Source: Madurella fahalii
Taxonomy: Eukaryota > Ascomycota > Sordariomycetes > Sordariales
Assembly (NCBI GenBank): GCA_029876055.1
Contig: CM056878.1
Span: 1,860,001-1,924,000, forward strand
Length of the DNA: 64,000 bases
Direction: 5' to 3'
Shown here: positions 21,680 to 34,276 of the stretch, one piece after another
How the letters are laid out: the number at the start of each line of letters is the position of its first letter
How positions within the stretch are numbered: position 1 is the stretch's first letter
Made by a program: the position numbers and the translations under genes
Notes under the pieces: model-generated
Seen by the model: only the letters and a program-made list of their open reading frames with translations
Databases searched by the model: none
Told to the model about the DNA's origin: nothing

Positions 21680-23440
21680 ACTACCGCGAGCGCCTTGGAG
21701 TCCGACTCGATGACTCCCAATATGTACGCCACGTCACACAACCTGGGAATTCTCTGTTCCCTCATTCATGATTGGGGTTCTGCGACAGCTAGGCAACGGG
21801 ACGCTCAGGCTCTCCAAGGCCGCATTCCAAAACCCGAGGCTTTGAGTTGTCGACAGCTCCACGCCGAACCCAATGTCCCAGTTCAACAACCATTGTCGTC
21901 GTTCGGCAAGCCACTCCGCTGTCCTACGTTAACCGGTCCCCCTCAATGGCATATTACTGGGTGGTATCGGGAAAGGTGTCCGACCGGAACCTGGCGTCAA
22001 ACGAGCGTCGTCTTGGGTCTTGCTGCCACACCTCCCTTCTAGGTCACAAGAGTTCGGCAACGGTGTGTAATCAGTAGCACTAATTGGTTCAGGGTTCCGG
22101 GTCACACCGTCTTGGCTTCAAAGTTGAAGCCTAGCGAAGATGAGTAGCCAACGCCATCGGATTTGGTCACTCATGGGCGTACAAGTTTCTGGACTACCCC
22201 GCACCACGACGAGCCGGGTGGATGCAGCTCTGAGACTCCTTAGTCCGTGTAGCTGAGCGGTGAAGCACTGGCCTTGACTAGGCTCGTTGCTTCGTCTGGC
22301 TTCCACTGATGGTGATCTGGTCGGGCTCGACATCGCAAGGTACCGTACATTCGTGCATACAATTCTGAGGCATCTCTGGCTGTAGATACCGAAAGCCGAG
22401 ACAAACCCAGATTCGCAGTCCGCCCGAGTCGCCTCCAATTTGCTTTCCCGCCTCCCAATGCAAAAGAAACGAAGTACCCCAGCCACCAGGTACAAGTCGG
22501 GGCACAGCTTTCGAGGTTTGCAGGAACCTTGACGATCAGGAAGCCCGGTTGGGCTGGCGATCACCCACCCACGAACGCACTGAAGGCCGTTCGAATTCTC
22601 CGACTCGCTTTAGATCGTGCCAAATGTATGATGACTTTCCACTGTGTCCATGGTCTAGCCATATAGTCAACAACCATTAAGCATTCTCCAGCATTCCAGA
22701 CCCAAATGGCACAAGCGCATCTAACACTTAACCATGAGTTTGCAATAATAATTATCAATTTGCCAACTAAGCCACTACACTGTAGCTTGATCCCGTGATA
22801 TTTACTAAATCAAGGACGTTGACGATCAGATGACGACAACTCATTTGAGGGGGCGTGTGGGGCATGCTGTTGGTGATGGCAGACGCCCGTTTGACGCCAG
22901 CCACAGTTTCCCCGGATTCTAGTGTATGAGGGGTAAGGAGAAGCTAAAAGCACAAGACTTGGCGTTTGTATCACGCGGACAGCCGGGGACTCGACAGGAA
23001 ACCGGGGAAGACTCCCCAAGGCCCCGATGCAATCCCATATCACCGCACAGCCATCAAGATCCATAGTCGCGTGAGACGCGGCAGCCTATCGGGAAGTCGG
23101 TGATTTGGCGGGTAGGATAAGGGGAAGTGAAGCCAAGAACTCAGGGGTTCGGGTAGCCGTTGTTAGCCTCCCGGTATCCATGGCTACACTACGAACCCAA
23201 GCAAAATGATGACAGGCCACCACACCAGTCGATGGATGGCTCCTGGGTCGCCTAGCGCGACAACCACTGGGCAGTAGTGGGCGGGTTACCGTGGCTGGCT
23301 CGCCAGTGAGACCCCTGGACCAACGATATCGAGTGGACTGACGCCAAATGTCACCCCAGTGATGGCATATCCCGAATCCGTCTACGCACAGCGAAAGAAA
23401 AAGAAAGTGTGTGGCTTACGGCTGGGCTAAAAAATGGGGG
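21680..23440. other. convergent intergenic region BMT2/enolase-phosphatase
   Basis: About 1.76 kb, long for a convergent gap. The reading frames are short and overlap on both strands. An A-box-like sequence near 22246 has no matching tRNA structure (see the rejected list). An AT-richer patch lies at about 22.6-22.8 kb. Confidence 0.5.
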
Positions 23441-24699
23441 CTACAGCTCGTCAAAGCTCCTGATCACCCGGTGGCGTTTACGCGCCTCCTCCGGCAGCTC
23501 GGCATTGCCGGGACGCTCGACGACGAAGCTCTGCATGCCGGCCTCCTTGGCCGCCTCGACCTCCCTGACATTGTCACTGAGGAACAGCCACTCGCTGGCG
23601 GGGATGTCCGCGTGCTTGGACGCAATTTTCTCATAGCTCGACGCCTCCGTCTTGGGGCCGGCGTTGACCGTATCAAAGAAGTCGGCAATCCCCGGGAGCA
23701 GATCGGCCGGGTCCCCGTTCGTGTGCTTGAAGAGGAGCTTCTGCGCTGCAACGGATCCCGACGAATAGATCATGATCCGGACGGTGTCTTCGTCGCCTTT
23801 GCGCCACGAGGCGATCTTGGGCGCGACATCCGGGAACAGGGGAGCCTTTAGCTCGCCGTTCTTGTAGCCCGATTCCCAGAGATAGCCCTGGAGACTCTTG
23901 AGGTACGAGATCTTGACATCGCGGCTCATGAGGTCCTGGACGTGCTCCTTGAAGGCCTCTTGCGAGGCGGCATACTCCGGCGGGAAGGCATTCCTGTACT
24001 GAGCAAACGCAGGACTGTCCCACTGGGTCTTTAGAACCCCAGGGAGCGCTTCAAGCGCATAAGGGAACTGGAAAAGTAATGTTAGTATTATGAATGTTGA
24101 ATATACTGTGCAAAGATGGTGTAAACTTTAGATGAACCGTCCAACCGGGCTTCCAACCGCGTCTACTATACTGCCAGGATACCTGGCAAGCGAGCCAATG
24201 CGCAGATGCCGAGGACTAACGCCGGATGTAAATCACACCCTCCTTTCCACTTCCCGTCTGGCTCTGGTTTATCGATGGTGCTGTGGCACACCAAAGGAGG
24301 GCGGGCGAGATTGATAAGGAGTGGAGCAGCAGCAGACCACTAGGCTTGGGGGGGAGGGGCAGATCCCGCCATGAGTGGCTCGACCGCATGTGATGGCCGA
24401 AGGAGGGTAGGACCACCGCCACAGTGCCGAACGAGGAGAGCGTTGCTGTGGGAAGGACTGGAGGAAGGAGGAGCGGGGGGAAGGCGAGAGGCGTTCGCGG
24501 GGACTTACAAGAACATCCTTGACGAATGAGATAGGACAGACGGTGCCCTCTGCAAAGGAAGAAGCCAACCGTATTAGCCAATCCGTGTCTTTGAGTTCTT
24601 GGACGATCGAGCGACGTAGCGTGTAGGCTAATGCCAGAAAGGGGGTTGGGCAGTACCGATGTCGAGCAACACCACCCGGGGTTTGTTTGCGGTAGCCAT
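23441..24699 (-). CDS. UTR4: enolase-phosphatase E1 (methionine salvage)
   Basis: The exons are 24657-24699, 24509-24549 and 23441-24067; the product is 236 aa. HAD motifs are visible: VVLLDIEGTVCPISFVKD (motif I, D-x-E-G-T, formed across the first intron), MIYSSGSVAAQKLLF (motif II, Ser) and EWLFLSDNVREVEAAKEAG (motif IV, D-N). Family blocks FFDTVNAGPKTEASSYEKIA and FVVERPGNAELPEE are also present. The enzyme enolises and dephosphorylates 2,3-diketo-5-methylthiopentyl-1-phosphate, a cytosolic step of the methionine salvage cycle. Intron 2 is 441 bp, several times longer than any other I could place here; it contains no recognisable coding sequence. Confidence 0.95.
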
Positions 24700-25347
24700 G
24701 GTCTCAGAAGACCAGGGTCGCGAGGTCCGGCACGATGGGCCGGATTCGGGGGTCGATGTCGGCACCGGGACGGACAGGTAGGCCTGAGAGTCGAAGCCAA
24801 CAAGCCGTCAAACTGCCGCCGCGAAACTACCAGGCGGTGAACAGTTGGGTCGAGGAAGAGTGAAGCACGATGTTGCGTTCGGAGCGGATCGGGATATCGA
24901 GAGGAGCAACAGGAAGCAGATGAAAAATTTTCCCTAACTTCTTCTGGACGAGAGATTAAAATTCCGCTTCGCCGGCATCAATTCGACATCTTGATCATCA
25001 CCATCGAATTATCGGACGAAGGAACGTGCACGCACACCGAGATTATTGCTCCTGGAACGTCAACTTGCAGCTGATGATCCGGGGTTGGAGAACCGCTGCA
25101 TCAACAGACATTCAAAAAGGAAAGGCGGTCAGCGAGCAAGCTTTGCCCAAAAGAGCGAGACTCTCGAGACTCTCAAAATTTTGGTCCGCAGACCTGCAGC
25201 AAACGTACATCAAGGCTGCATGTCGCCTACAAGTTTTGTGGTGAAGCACAGGAAGCCCAGCTCAGAGAAGGGGAGCCGGCAGGTGGTGTGTGTGATGCAT
25301 CGCTCCCATTGGCGCACAGCATCGACTTTCCACCACACATACCACAC

Positions 25348-25393
<46 letters not shown>

Positions 25394-28300
25394 CACACAC
25401 ACACACACACAGACAGAGAGAGAGAAAGAGAGAGAAGCAACAAACTGGCCGTTCATCCTCTCCCAACCAGACGGAGTGGGAAGACGGCAGAGCTGCTGCT
25501 CCTTCATGATGTTCCACGGTCCACTGCATGTCCCCCCATTCAGGGTCGGGCAGCTGCGTACCGTACACTGCGTAGCACGTATGCACCCTAGTTTCCATCC
25601 CGAGCGGCAGGATCACAGGCCTGGGTTATCGACAGCGAACCAGTCCGGTGTGCAGCGGCAAAATGTGATGCGTCCTTGGTTCATGCGGCGACCGCAGGGT
25701 CAAAAATACCAACATCGGACGAAGCGTAAATTCTGTCTCACCGACATCTCGAGTGAACACTTGGGGGAGGCTGCCGACGTGATTGGGTTGGTAAACAATC
25801 CGGCTATGGCAACGGCCCATTCATGCCAACGTCACCAGACCGGTTGATACGGCGCCGCTCGCCATTCGCAGAGCGAGGAACAAAACATGGCACCCGATGC
25901 CGGTAACCCAGTGACCCCGCGTGTCCGCGACTGGTTGCTCAGATATCATAGCCGGTTGCTATCACACTCGTGGCTCACTGCGGAAGACGTGGACGGTTGA
26001 GATGTCTTCGGACCCAAACTGGGAGGAGGGGCGGTCATCAACCGCAAACGCGAACCCCGCTACAGAATCAAGCGTCTCGAGCTGTCGATGCGGGATCTGC
26101 GCCCGGCTTCATTACACGAGAACGGCGAAGGACCCTGAAGATTGGCGTTTCTGGAACGGAAGGGCAGCGACGCCCCAATGCTCTGGATCGCTGGCCGATG
26201 GAGTCCTGGTAAACAACACTGAATGCAAAACACGCAACGGTTCTGCGGGCCATTTGGCATGGCGTTGGGCGCCTGACAAGGAATAAAGAGGGCGGTCCTG
26301 CGATAGCGATAGGACCCCCGACTTCGCTGCAGATCAACCGCCCACTTCCATCTCGGTTAGCGCCAGGAAGCCTACAGCTCGTATCGTAACACCGACGGCA
26401 AAAGAGGGTGGGATGGCAGCGGACGCGTGTGGTTTGGCGCGACAAATCCGCCCGATGCTTCTCAATTAACGACTTGCTTGACCGCTCGGCGATCAGTTTC
26501 GCAAAAGTAACCATCCTGCATCATCATCGGTATTGCCTGATGGCCGCCAGCCAATTCTGCTCGCCATCTGCGTAGGGCCAATGAACTACGACCGGCATCC
26601 GTCTTGATGGGCCTAGATTGGCCAATTGAGCGCTCTCCGGGAATGACGATGGGCCTACCATCCACCCTCCCTGACTGTGTACTTGGGCGATGTAGGGACG
26701 GGTAATACCCAGCGTCTCACGCAGAGAGTGGGAACGATGTCTGTTCTGGCCGGCCAAACGCCAATGTGGGCGGGTTTCAACTGCCCAGCCGAAACAGTTC
26801 TTGCACGCAGATTGGCCTGAGGCCGGAATGCCCGGCGGGACCGGGCATTCAACATTTGGCAGCCGATGACGGACTTGGGTCACACGACGTCAGAACGAGA
26901 AAGAAGTGGCATCACAGTCGCCGGATCACTCGAAGTCTCGGCCCTCTTTCCTAGCAACGACGGAGCAGCAGGGAGTTTGACCTGCTGTTGAGCATTCCTC
27001 GGCAGTTGCATCAACGTGTATCACCTGTGGCTCGTTTTATCGTTCGATGAGGCGAGGGCAAAGCTCAACTGGTCTCGGAGGCATCGGAAGGTTCGAGAGT
27101 TTGTGGTGCGCCGAAGCGTGGAGATGGACAACCGACGCCCAAAGCTGAAGCTTCAACCGTGATAGACGTGGCCGATTGGAATGCCCCCTTACCGATCCCC
27201 AACGAGATACAGTGTGGGGTTATTGGACGTGTGCGCTTCCCATGATTGCCTTCGCACCCATGCCGTTACGTCTGCGCTACCTAGTTTGAAAACCGAGCTC
27301 AATCATCGCGCTGTGAACCGCTCTGGCTGCTATTTTGGCGTGGGCGGGCGACAGGAGCAATTGGAGAGCGCGTGCCTGCGCCGCAGCGCAGGAGCGAATG
27401 ATGAAAGGGCCGGATGCAGCCAGCCAGGAGTGCATGTCGGCCCCACTTTTCCCAGTTCTGCTGGACTCTGGGTGGATGGGTCCGCAGGTTATGGACTTCA
27501 AAGTGAAACAGAAGCTGCTGGAAGCAGCACAACAAAGCCAGGGCAACATTTCCAGCGTTTATTGCTGCCTGAGGCCAACAGTCCGCTTTATCCGGAACGG
27601 AGCTGCGGGCGCTGTGAATGCTCCGTCTCGTTTCCGCAAGGCTCTTACGCAATCACGCAACCGTCTGGTCATCAACCAAAGCACTCCAGTGTCCCACTCC
27701 TTCGTTCCGGGCTCATCAGCTGGGACATTGCCAATTGCCCATCGCGGAGCTTGGCCGGAAAGTGGATGGATGGACCCTCCTGTGTCCGGGGAACGCACAC
27801 TTGGCTCGGCAGGCAGCGTGGTTGTGGGGCACAGGCTCGTCAGCGACAGCGAACGTGGCCACACCAGGAGCCCGCCAGGGCCAGGGACCAGCGACAAGTG
27901 GACAATTCGGCCCCCGCGAGATGCAACTGTACCCAACTCCCAAGTCGCTCGCTGTGGTTGGCGAGGCGAGAGGGTACTACTGCCCCTCGAGTTGGCGGTG
28001 TAGTTCCTAAGCAGGCAATCTGCCACGGCACGGGCCTCGGCCAGTAAGTGTACAGTACCAGCGTGTCGAGGACTTGACGTGTGTCAAATAATGCCGTCCG
28101 GGGCTGGAGATTGTCTGCAGCAAAGACCGAGATGGCGCTAATCCACACCAGGACTGCCTACCGCCCGAAACGGTTAGCGGAGAACGGAGATGGACCCAGG
28201 CAGCGCCTGGGACGGCGATGGCGGTGTGCTGTTGTGGCAGAGCTCGGCGGATGCCATTCGTCGTCATCTCCCATTGTGTTGTGCAATGCAGCCTGGCAAC

Positions 28301-30118
28301 ACGACAGTGTCGGAAGGCGTCGCAGACACGTTGGTCGTCGCTGCGAAGGCAGGCCAAGCACCCAGTGCTCGACCACCCCCCCTTCCCCCCCTCGACGCCA
28401 TGATCAGCGCGCCATTGGCCGCGACAACCCATGTCCAGACCCTCCCTGGCAAGCACACGAGTGACCTCCCTTGCCAGTCGAGCCAGCCAAGCACCATTCC
28501 CCTTTGATCATGGCTGAGCCCACTTTCGATGGCCACTCTCGCCCAGTGTTGCCTCTCCGTTTCTGGTCCATTCCACCTGCGGCTTGCATCTTCTGTCCAA
28601 ATGCTCCCCCATCCCCCACGTTTGCCAACTCGCCGCTCCCCTACCCTTCCATCGTCCCCTCGCCTTCCACCGCCTCTTCTCCTGCCACCCTCTCTCCTTT
28701 TGGTCGTATAATTCCTGCACGCCATCGCCGTCGCCGTCGCTGTCGCTCGCCGCCACCGCATTACAGTTCTTCTCCATCCTCGACTCGAAGAGAACTGCGA
28801 TTGTTGACTGCCTCTGCGCTGCGTTGCGGAATCAACCCCTCAGGCATTCGAGCTGCCGAGCATACGCCACCGACAGTCCAACCAACGATCGATTATCTGA
28901 CTGTCTCAACTCCCCCCGCGTCCGCAAGAAGCTCGTCTCGTTGCGAGACGACCAGCTCAATCCTCGACTTTACGACTTCTCGGAGCGTCTGGCATCGAGT
29001 ATCCATCCTCGAATCCTCAGCGTCCCGGTCCCCGTTCCGCACCCAGTTCCACACCAACAAGCCCGCAGCATTTCGTGCATTGCCTCGCCCCGTGGCACCT
29101 TGAGCGCTCCTGACTGCCCTGGACCCGGTCGTCCCACAGCTGCCCGATTCCCGTTCACTCCCGAGCCTCGCAAGCTCCCGATCGGTATCCACCGCGCGTG
29201 AATCACCCAAAACACCTCGTGCCGAACAAGGGGGTCGAAGAGTCATCTCTTCGTCCACCTGTTCCCCAAAGAACCCCTACTTCCCGCATGTTTTCTTCGA
29301 CGATCCGCCAGGTGTTCCAATAGCTGCAATTCCTTACCTGGTTTGCTGTCTTCTGCCACCTGGTCTCATTCGCCATCGTCCTAGCCTTCCTACCTCCCCT
29401 GCTCCCTTCGACTTCCCTCCAACGCTGTCCTGCACTTGACCATACGCTGCGCCAGCCTTTCCCCAGCTCAGCCGTTGACGAGTACATCTTTCAATCAACG
29501 ACAGCTCTCTTGCACCTTCCACGGCACCGGACTCGTTGGTTGATTGCGCAAGACACCGTCAAGCTTCAATCCCAAATCCTCACGGTTTCGTCGGCTACGC
29601 TACCTCGATCCCAACAACAACATCAACAACAACAACCACCACAAATACACGTCACTCACTCTCTATTCTGCACCGATGTTATAACGACCATTTCCTTGTG
29701 TTTCTTTCTGGACCACGAGTCCTATCTTCTGACGACCATCTCCAAAGCGCCTATTTCCTTTTGTTCCACCAAACAAAATACCCGCCCATGAGCCTCGGAT
29801 AGTGAACGACTCGGAGCTGCTTGTGTTTCCATTTCCTTTTACCGCTTTCCCGCTCTTGTATATCCTTTCCTTTTTTCTCTGCCCTCTTCGGTTTCACTTC
29901 GACGACTCGACACTTCGGACGTTATTGCGCAATCGGCCGCTTCGCCTGTATAAATCGAACTCTAGGGCACTCTCGATAAGACTGGACTCGATCGACATAG
30001 ACCGGCCCGGGCAGTACGGAAAGCTCATTCAGAAGTTGTACCACCAGCCTCGGCCTTTCCATACACAAACCACTATATCTAATACTCAAACCCCCCTCAG
30101 TTATCTTCAGTTTTCGCC
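24700..30118. other. 5.4-kb gene-poor divergent region with long leader of the kinase gene
   Basis: No protein or RNA gene is recognisable. From about 28.4 kb to 30.1 kb the plus strand becomes pyrimidine-rich and includes a CAA-rich stretch (about 29608-29650), as in long fungal 5' leaders; it belongs most likely to the kinase gene at 30119. Several upstream ATGs open short frames there. The 25-28 kb part has mixed composition and is not AT-rich, so it does not look like RIP-mutated transposon DNA. Confidence 0.5.
25354..25411 (+). repeat. compound microsatellite (GA)n-(CA)n
   Basis: About 18 GA units are followed by about 10 CA units and then more AGAGAG, giving a purine-rich then mixed dinucleotide tract in the gene-poor region. 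Confidence 0.92.
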
Positions 30119-32188
30119 ATGGAATGCCTCCGAGATGACTTCCACAATGGCGTCATTATTGGCGGCCGGTATCAGACTATCTCTCCACTCAACCACGGAT
30201 CCTTTGGCATGGTCTTCATGGCCCGGGACCTCGAGACGCATCAGACAGTCGCCATCAAGTGTCTAACGAAGAAGTCGGCTGCCACAGATGCCGGTTTCGA
30301 CTTCGCCATCGACGACAAGTCTGAAGAGCTGGTCCTGCACGGTCGGCTGGATCCCCATCCGAACATCGTCAACCTGATCGATTCGATCGAGACGGATGCC
30401 CATGTCTACCTGGTGTTGGAGTTTTGTCCCCGCGGTGACCTGTATGAAGCGATCCGCATGGGCCATGGGCCCCTGGAGACAGAGCACGTGAGACGTTTCA
30501 TGCTGGAGCTCGTCGACGCCGTCGCATACATTCATTCCAAGGGTATCTACCATCGCGATATCAAGCCCGAAAACATTTTCCTCACCCAGTCTGGCTCTAT
30601 GAAACTGGGTGATTTCGGGCTTGCCACGACTGAGGAGTGGACCTACGAGACGACGGTGGGAAGCGACCGATACATGTCACCAGAGCAGTATGATTCGGCT
30701 GGTGCCGGATACTCGCCTGCTCAAGCCGACATCTGGGCCATCGGTGTCTGTCTCCTCAACATCTTGTTTTCGCGGAACCCCTTCACTACCCCGACCGAGG
30801 CGGACCCCTTGTTCCTGGATTTCTCGCGCGACAAGCAGTCCTTGTTCGACGTGTTCCCGTCGATGTCCCAGGACACATACGAGGTCATCGTGCAGTGCAT
30901 GAACTTGGACCCGACCAAGCGGTCTCTAGCCCGAGCTCGGGAGGCCCTGCTTCGCGTCGTCAGCTTCACGACTCTCGACGAGGCTCTCGATGATTTCTGC
31001 TCCGTCGACTGCCGTGTTGTGCCGAGCTCCAATCGCGAGCCCCTCCGTACTCCGTCCATCCAGAGTCCGCAGGTCGACAACGGCGCGTTCCCCTGGGCGA
31101 AGGCCCTGCAGGCGACGCCTCCGAAGCCCATCCGGCAGCTCAGCATCATCCCGGACGACGAGATGTACGAGGAAGACTTGTTCTCCAAGTCCGGGACGGC
31201 TACCGACTGGATGTCGGGTACAGCCCAGACGCCCTCCATGTCGTCGTACATGGATTCGAACCTGGGTGCTTCGATGCAATCCCTTGCGATGCCGGAAAGT
31301 TTCCGACCGAAGCTACCGCTCAAGGCTGCGAATAGAGCCGCCCCGATGGCCGCATCGCTCCCTATCAACATGTCCAGGAACCGAAACCAGTCTGCCATGT
31401 CTCTGGTATTTGGGCGCAAGGATACGGTATCCAAGAGCTGGAGCGATCTGTGGGATGAGGACTTTGAGGAGGAAGAGCAGGCAAGGCAACTGCAGGCCCT
31501 AAAGGAGATGAACTCGAGGACTTGGAGCCAAGAGAGCAAGTCGACGTCGACTCCGGCAGGCGATGACGATGACACGCCCCGTCTGGGCTTGTCACCGGCT
31601 ACCAAGACCGCCAGCCTCGTCAACGATGAGAACAGGATCCCGTCGATCGACGCAGCGTTCGATCAAAGACTGGAGCAAAGCATGGAGGACGGGGATCCCG
31701 AAACGGATGACCTTTTCTTCTGGGAGGCCCCTCCTGTTAAGGAGGAGCCTCAGCTCCCTAGTCGTCAATGTCCGCTCCCGAAGCGCAACCACATGGACAA
31801 GTGGGCTGCTCTCGGCGAGCGCCGGCGGGCCTACACTGGCAGTTCTCCATCCAAGGTAGCCAATGTCACCCTTCGGACAGGTCGTCAGCTCGGGACTGGC
31901 GCCCCCGCTGGTTCCCCAGGCAAGGGACACGGCGTGTTTGACATATACAAGGACTCACATCACTCCCCTCAGACTTCCGGGAACCACTCTCCTCAACACA
32001 ATCATCATCACAGCTCTCACCAAGGCAAGCGGAGCAACCAAGGCAATCGTGAACGCACCAAGGAGTGCCCTTGGAACAACAAGGGCCGCGACCGAGACTG
32101 GAACTGGAATTTCGACTGGCGCCGTTCGAAGCGCAATGCGTTTCATATCGAGTGGGTTGGTAGCTGGCAAGAAGCGGCCCACTCCTAA
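30119..32188 (+). CDS. Ran1/Pat1-type (Vhs1/Sks1-like) serine/threonine protein kinase
   Basis: One exon encodes 689 aa, starting MECLRDDFHNGVIIGGRYQT. The kinase domain spans about residues 18-290: Gly loop PLNHGSFGMVF (first Gly replaced by Asn), VAIKCL Lys, catalytic loop YHRDIKPENIFL, DFGLATTE, activation-end YMSPEQY, and ADIWAIGVCLLNILF. SPEQ instead of APE, and the F-N-P-F-x-T-P block (RNPFTTPTEADPLFLDF), point to the Ran1/Pat1-Vhs1-Sks1 group. S. pombe Ran1 represses sexual differentiation; budding-yeast members act in glucose and cell-cycle responses. The ~400-residue tail is disordered, with a conserved-looking SWSDLWDEDFEEEEQ block and a Trp-rich end (WNWNFDWRR). The cellular role here is inferred from the family only. 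Confidence 0.88.
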   Translation: MECLRDDFHNGVIIGGRYQTISPLNHGSFGMVFMARDLETHQTVAIKCLTKKSAATDAGFDFAIDDKSEELVLHGRLDPHPNIVNLIDSIETDAHVYLVLEFCPRGDLYEAIRMGHGPLETEHVRRFMLELVDAVAYIHSKGIYHRDIKPENIFLTQSGSMKLGDFGLATTEEWTYETTVGSDRYMSPEQYDSAGAGYSPAQADIWAIGVCLLNILFSRNPFTTPTEADPLFLDFSRDKQSLFDVFPSMSQDTYEVIVQCMNLDPTKRSLARAREALLRVVSFTTLDEALDDFCSVDCRVVPSSNREPLRTPSIQSPQVDNGAFPWAKALQATPPKPIRQLSIIPDDEMYEEDLFSKSGTATDWMSGTAQTPSMSSYMDSNLGASMQSLAMPESFRPKLPLKAANRAAPMAASLPINMSRNRNQSAMSLVFGRKDTVSKSWSDLWDEDFEEEEQARQLQALKEMNSRTWSQESKSTSTPAGDDDDTPRLGLSPATKTASLVNDENRIPSIDAAFDQRLEQSMEDGDPETDDLFFWEAPPVKEEPQLPSRQCPLPKRNHMDKWAALGERRRAYTGSSPSKVANVTLRTGRQLGTGAPAGSPGKGHGVFDIYKDSHHSPQTSGNHSPQHNHHHSSHQGKRSNQGNRERTKECPWNNKGRDRDWNWNFDWRRSKRNAFHIEWVGSWQEAAHS

Positions 32189-34276
32189 GGGAGCTGGATC
32201 ATTCGAGTGCTAGTTTACCACTTGTGGTTGGGCCATCACCGATTTCCCTCTCATTATCATCATCCAACACACCTCCTCCGTCGATCGAACACTGATTATT
32301 TTTTCCTTTGGTGTAAAGACGTGCTGACTGCTTGCTGGTGTTGTGTTTTCTTTTTCTTGGTGTTTGCCATATGGCAGGAGCATTGGTTGGTTTCGTTCAT
32401 CAGATCAACAGTTTTCAAGTTGACACAGAGATCTACATCTGGTGGGAGTTTTCTATTTTTATTTTTCATAGCATAGCATGGGGTTTAGAACGAAACGACA
32501 AACATATGGCAAAGCGGTGTAAGGGGGCGCCGGCGGGCTTCAAATCAGCAAGAAACTGGACACTGGGTTGGACTAAACTTGAATGTTTTTTTTTTCTTGT
32601 TCAGTTCGGGATAAAACAGGCACCGCAAGCATTTGGGTCAGCACTTAGAAGAGTTCTTTTCTATCGATCGACGGGGGAATACATTGGAGGGATGTTTTTG
32701 GAGGAGTTGGATGAGCTTTGGCTTTCAACTCGCTTTCTGTGTATTAGATAGTTTTTCTCGAATACCAGAAGTTACCCACTCGAGATTTGGTTCTTGCCAT
32801 GCAGTGCCGAGTGAATGGTGAAGTTGGGAGGTCGTGGGAGGGACCGACGGCGAGTAAACAGCCTAGATCACTCTATTGTCACCTGTTGATTATACAAGGG
32901 TATCTGGCGTGACAAACCGACCGCCGTGCTCGGTCTCTGCAGCTGCGATGCCACTAGCATGCAGTTGTTTGGGCTGACACTTCATCCCCAAGAACACGCG
33001 TTGTGTCTGATCAGCGGCCATCATCCGAGCTGGCGCGGATTGTAGACAGCGCATATGCAAGGGAAGTCTAGTCAGTCATCTGTCACCATTGCAGGGTTCT
33101 TCTTCCGGACGCCCAACTTGTCTTCTCCGCGATCATCTTCTCTGGTTCTCCAACAACCATCGGCAGCGTCCTTTCAGACGCGGACGTCTCCTTTCCGGCA
33201 ATTGCCTGGTTCCCCCCTCCTTCCTAGCCCGGGATCTGGACTTGCAACTTCTGCGATCACGAGAACCGACTCACTAATTACGAGCCTATCTGTCTTGTCG
33301 TGTCCTGGGCGTGCCACAGACGAAGAGACACATCAACCGACCGGGTGAGGTCTGTATGTGCGCACATGCACCAAGCCACCCAGTCAAGCGCTTCGAATAA
33401 GCTGGTCCAAGGCAGGGGGGGCGGGGAGGGGATGAGGGGGAATGGGGGTATCAATGTCAAGCCCCAGGGGTTTTGTTGTTGAGTAGCTTGTAGGTAGATG
33501 GTGCATGATGGCGTATGCATTGGAGTCCCTCCTACCCCATCGCGACACATAAACCTCACAGGTTAGACACAGTCCCACTTCACCGGACAGGGTTATGCAG
33601 CGTCCCATGTACGTATGTATGTATGTTGTGTACAGGACAGCAGCAAGTAGTAGCAGAAAATAGCGCAGATACAGACGCACGGGAGCTCTCGAAGCGTCAT
33701 CAGAAATAGCTATTGGTTCGATCGATCGAGTCTGATCACGTACAGCAAACCAGTTCTATGCCGTTCGCGGTTGGTATGGTTATGTGTTGTTTGTTGTTGG
33801 CATGCGACAAGACTCCCGAGTTCCGAAACCAATACAACGCAATGCACCTCGTCTCGCCTCGCCTTGCTTTCCCCCACATCTATCCTATCTCTCGCCGGCA
33901 AGCTTCATAACCCCGCGACGGCAACGGACGGTGATAAACGACTGATAGGACACAAATCGGTTCCCCCAACCCCCGGCCACCGGCTGCCGGCCCAACCGAA
34001 CCGGTGGAATGCATTGGCGTGTAATGTGTGTATACGATCATGCATGAAGGAACATCAACGTGACCCCAAGGCAAAGAAGATGTGGCCCCATAAGAAACGC
34101 CAGATGCGATGTGATACAACAATTAACAGCAAACCATCCGCCCTCAACAAGGCTGATTCGCTCAACGACGGCTAGTGCCGTCCAACCCAACCAGCCCAAC
34201 CCCCCAACTACTGCTCGCCATGTGCGGAGGTCGTCGGATAGTACCCCAGGACTTTCCGACGACACTAGGAGTATGG
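32189..34276. other. convergent intergenic region kinase/AVT1
   Basis: About 2.1 kb with no recognisable gene. The first ~500 bp are AT-rich with T runs and look like a long 3' UTR of the kinase gene. Confidence 0.55.

Noticed and set aside
22244..22340. tRNA-like sequence (TAGCTGAGCGG fits the A-box consensus)
   Set aside because: No acceptor stem pairs, the best B-box-like stretch downstream (about 22329) has the wrong ending, and no T-arm forms. At most a degenerate relic.
25354..25411. Possible CRISPR-like or structured repeat
   Set aside because: It is a simple dinucleotide microsatellite without spacers.
27181..28047. 288-codon plus-strand reading frame in the gene-poor region
   Set aside because: Composition is unlike the neighbouring genes, it overlaps several long frames on both strands, and it contains no recognisable motif.
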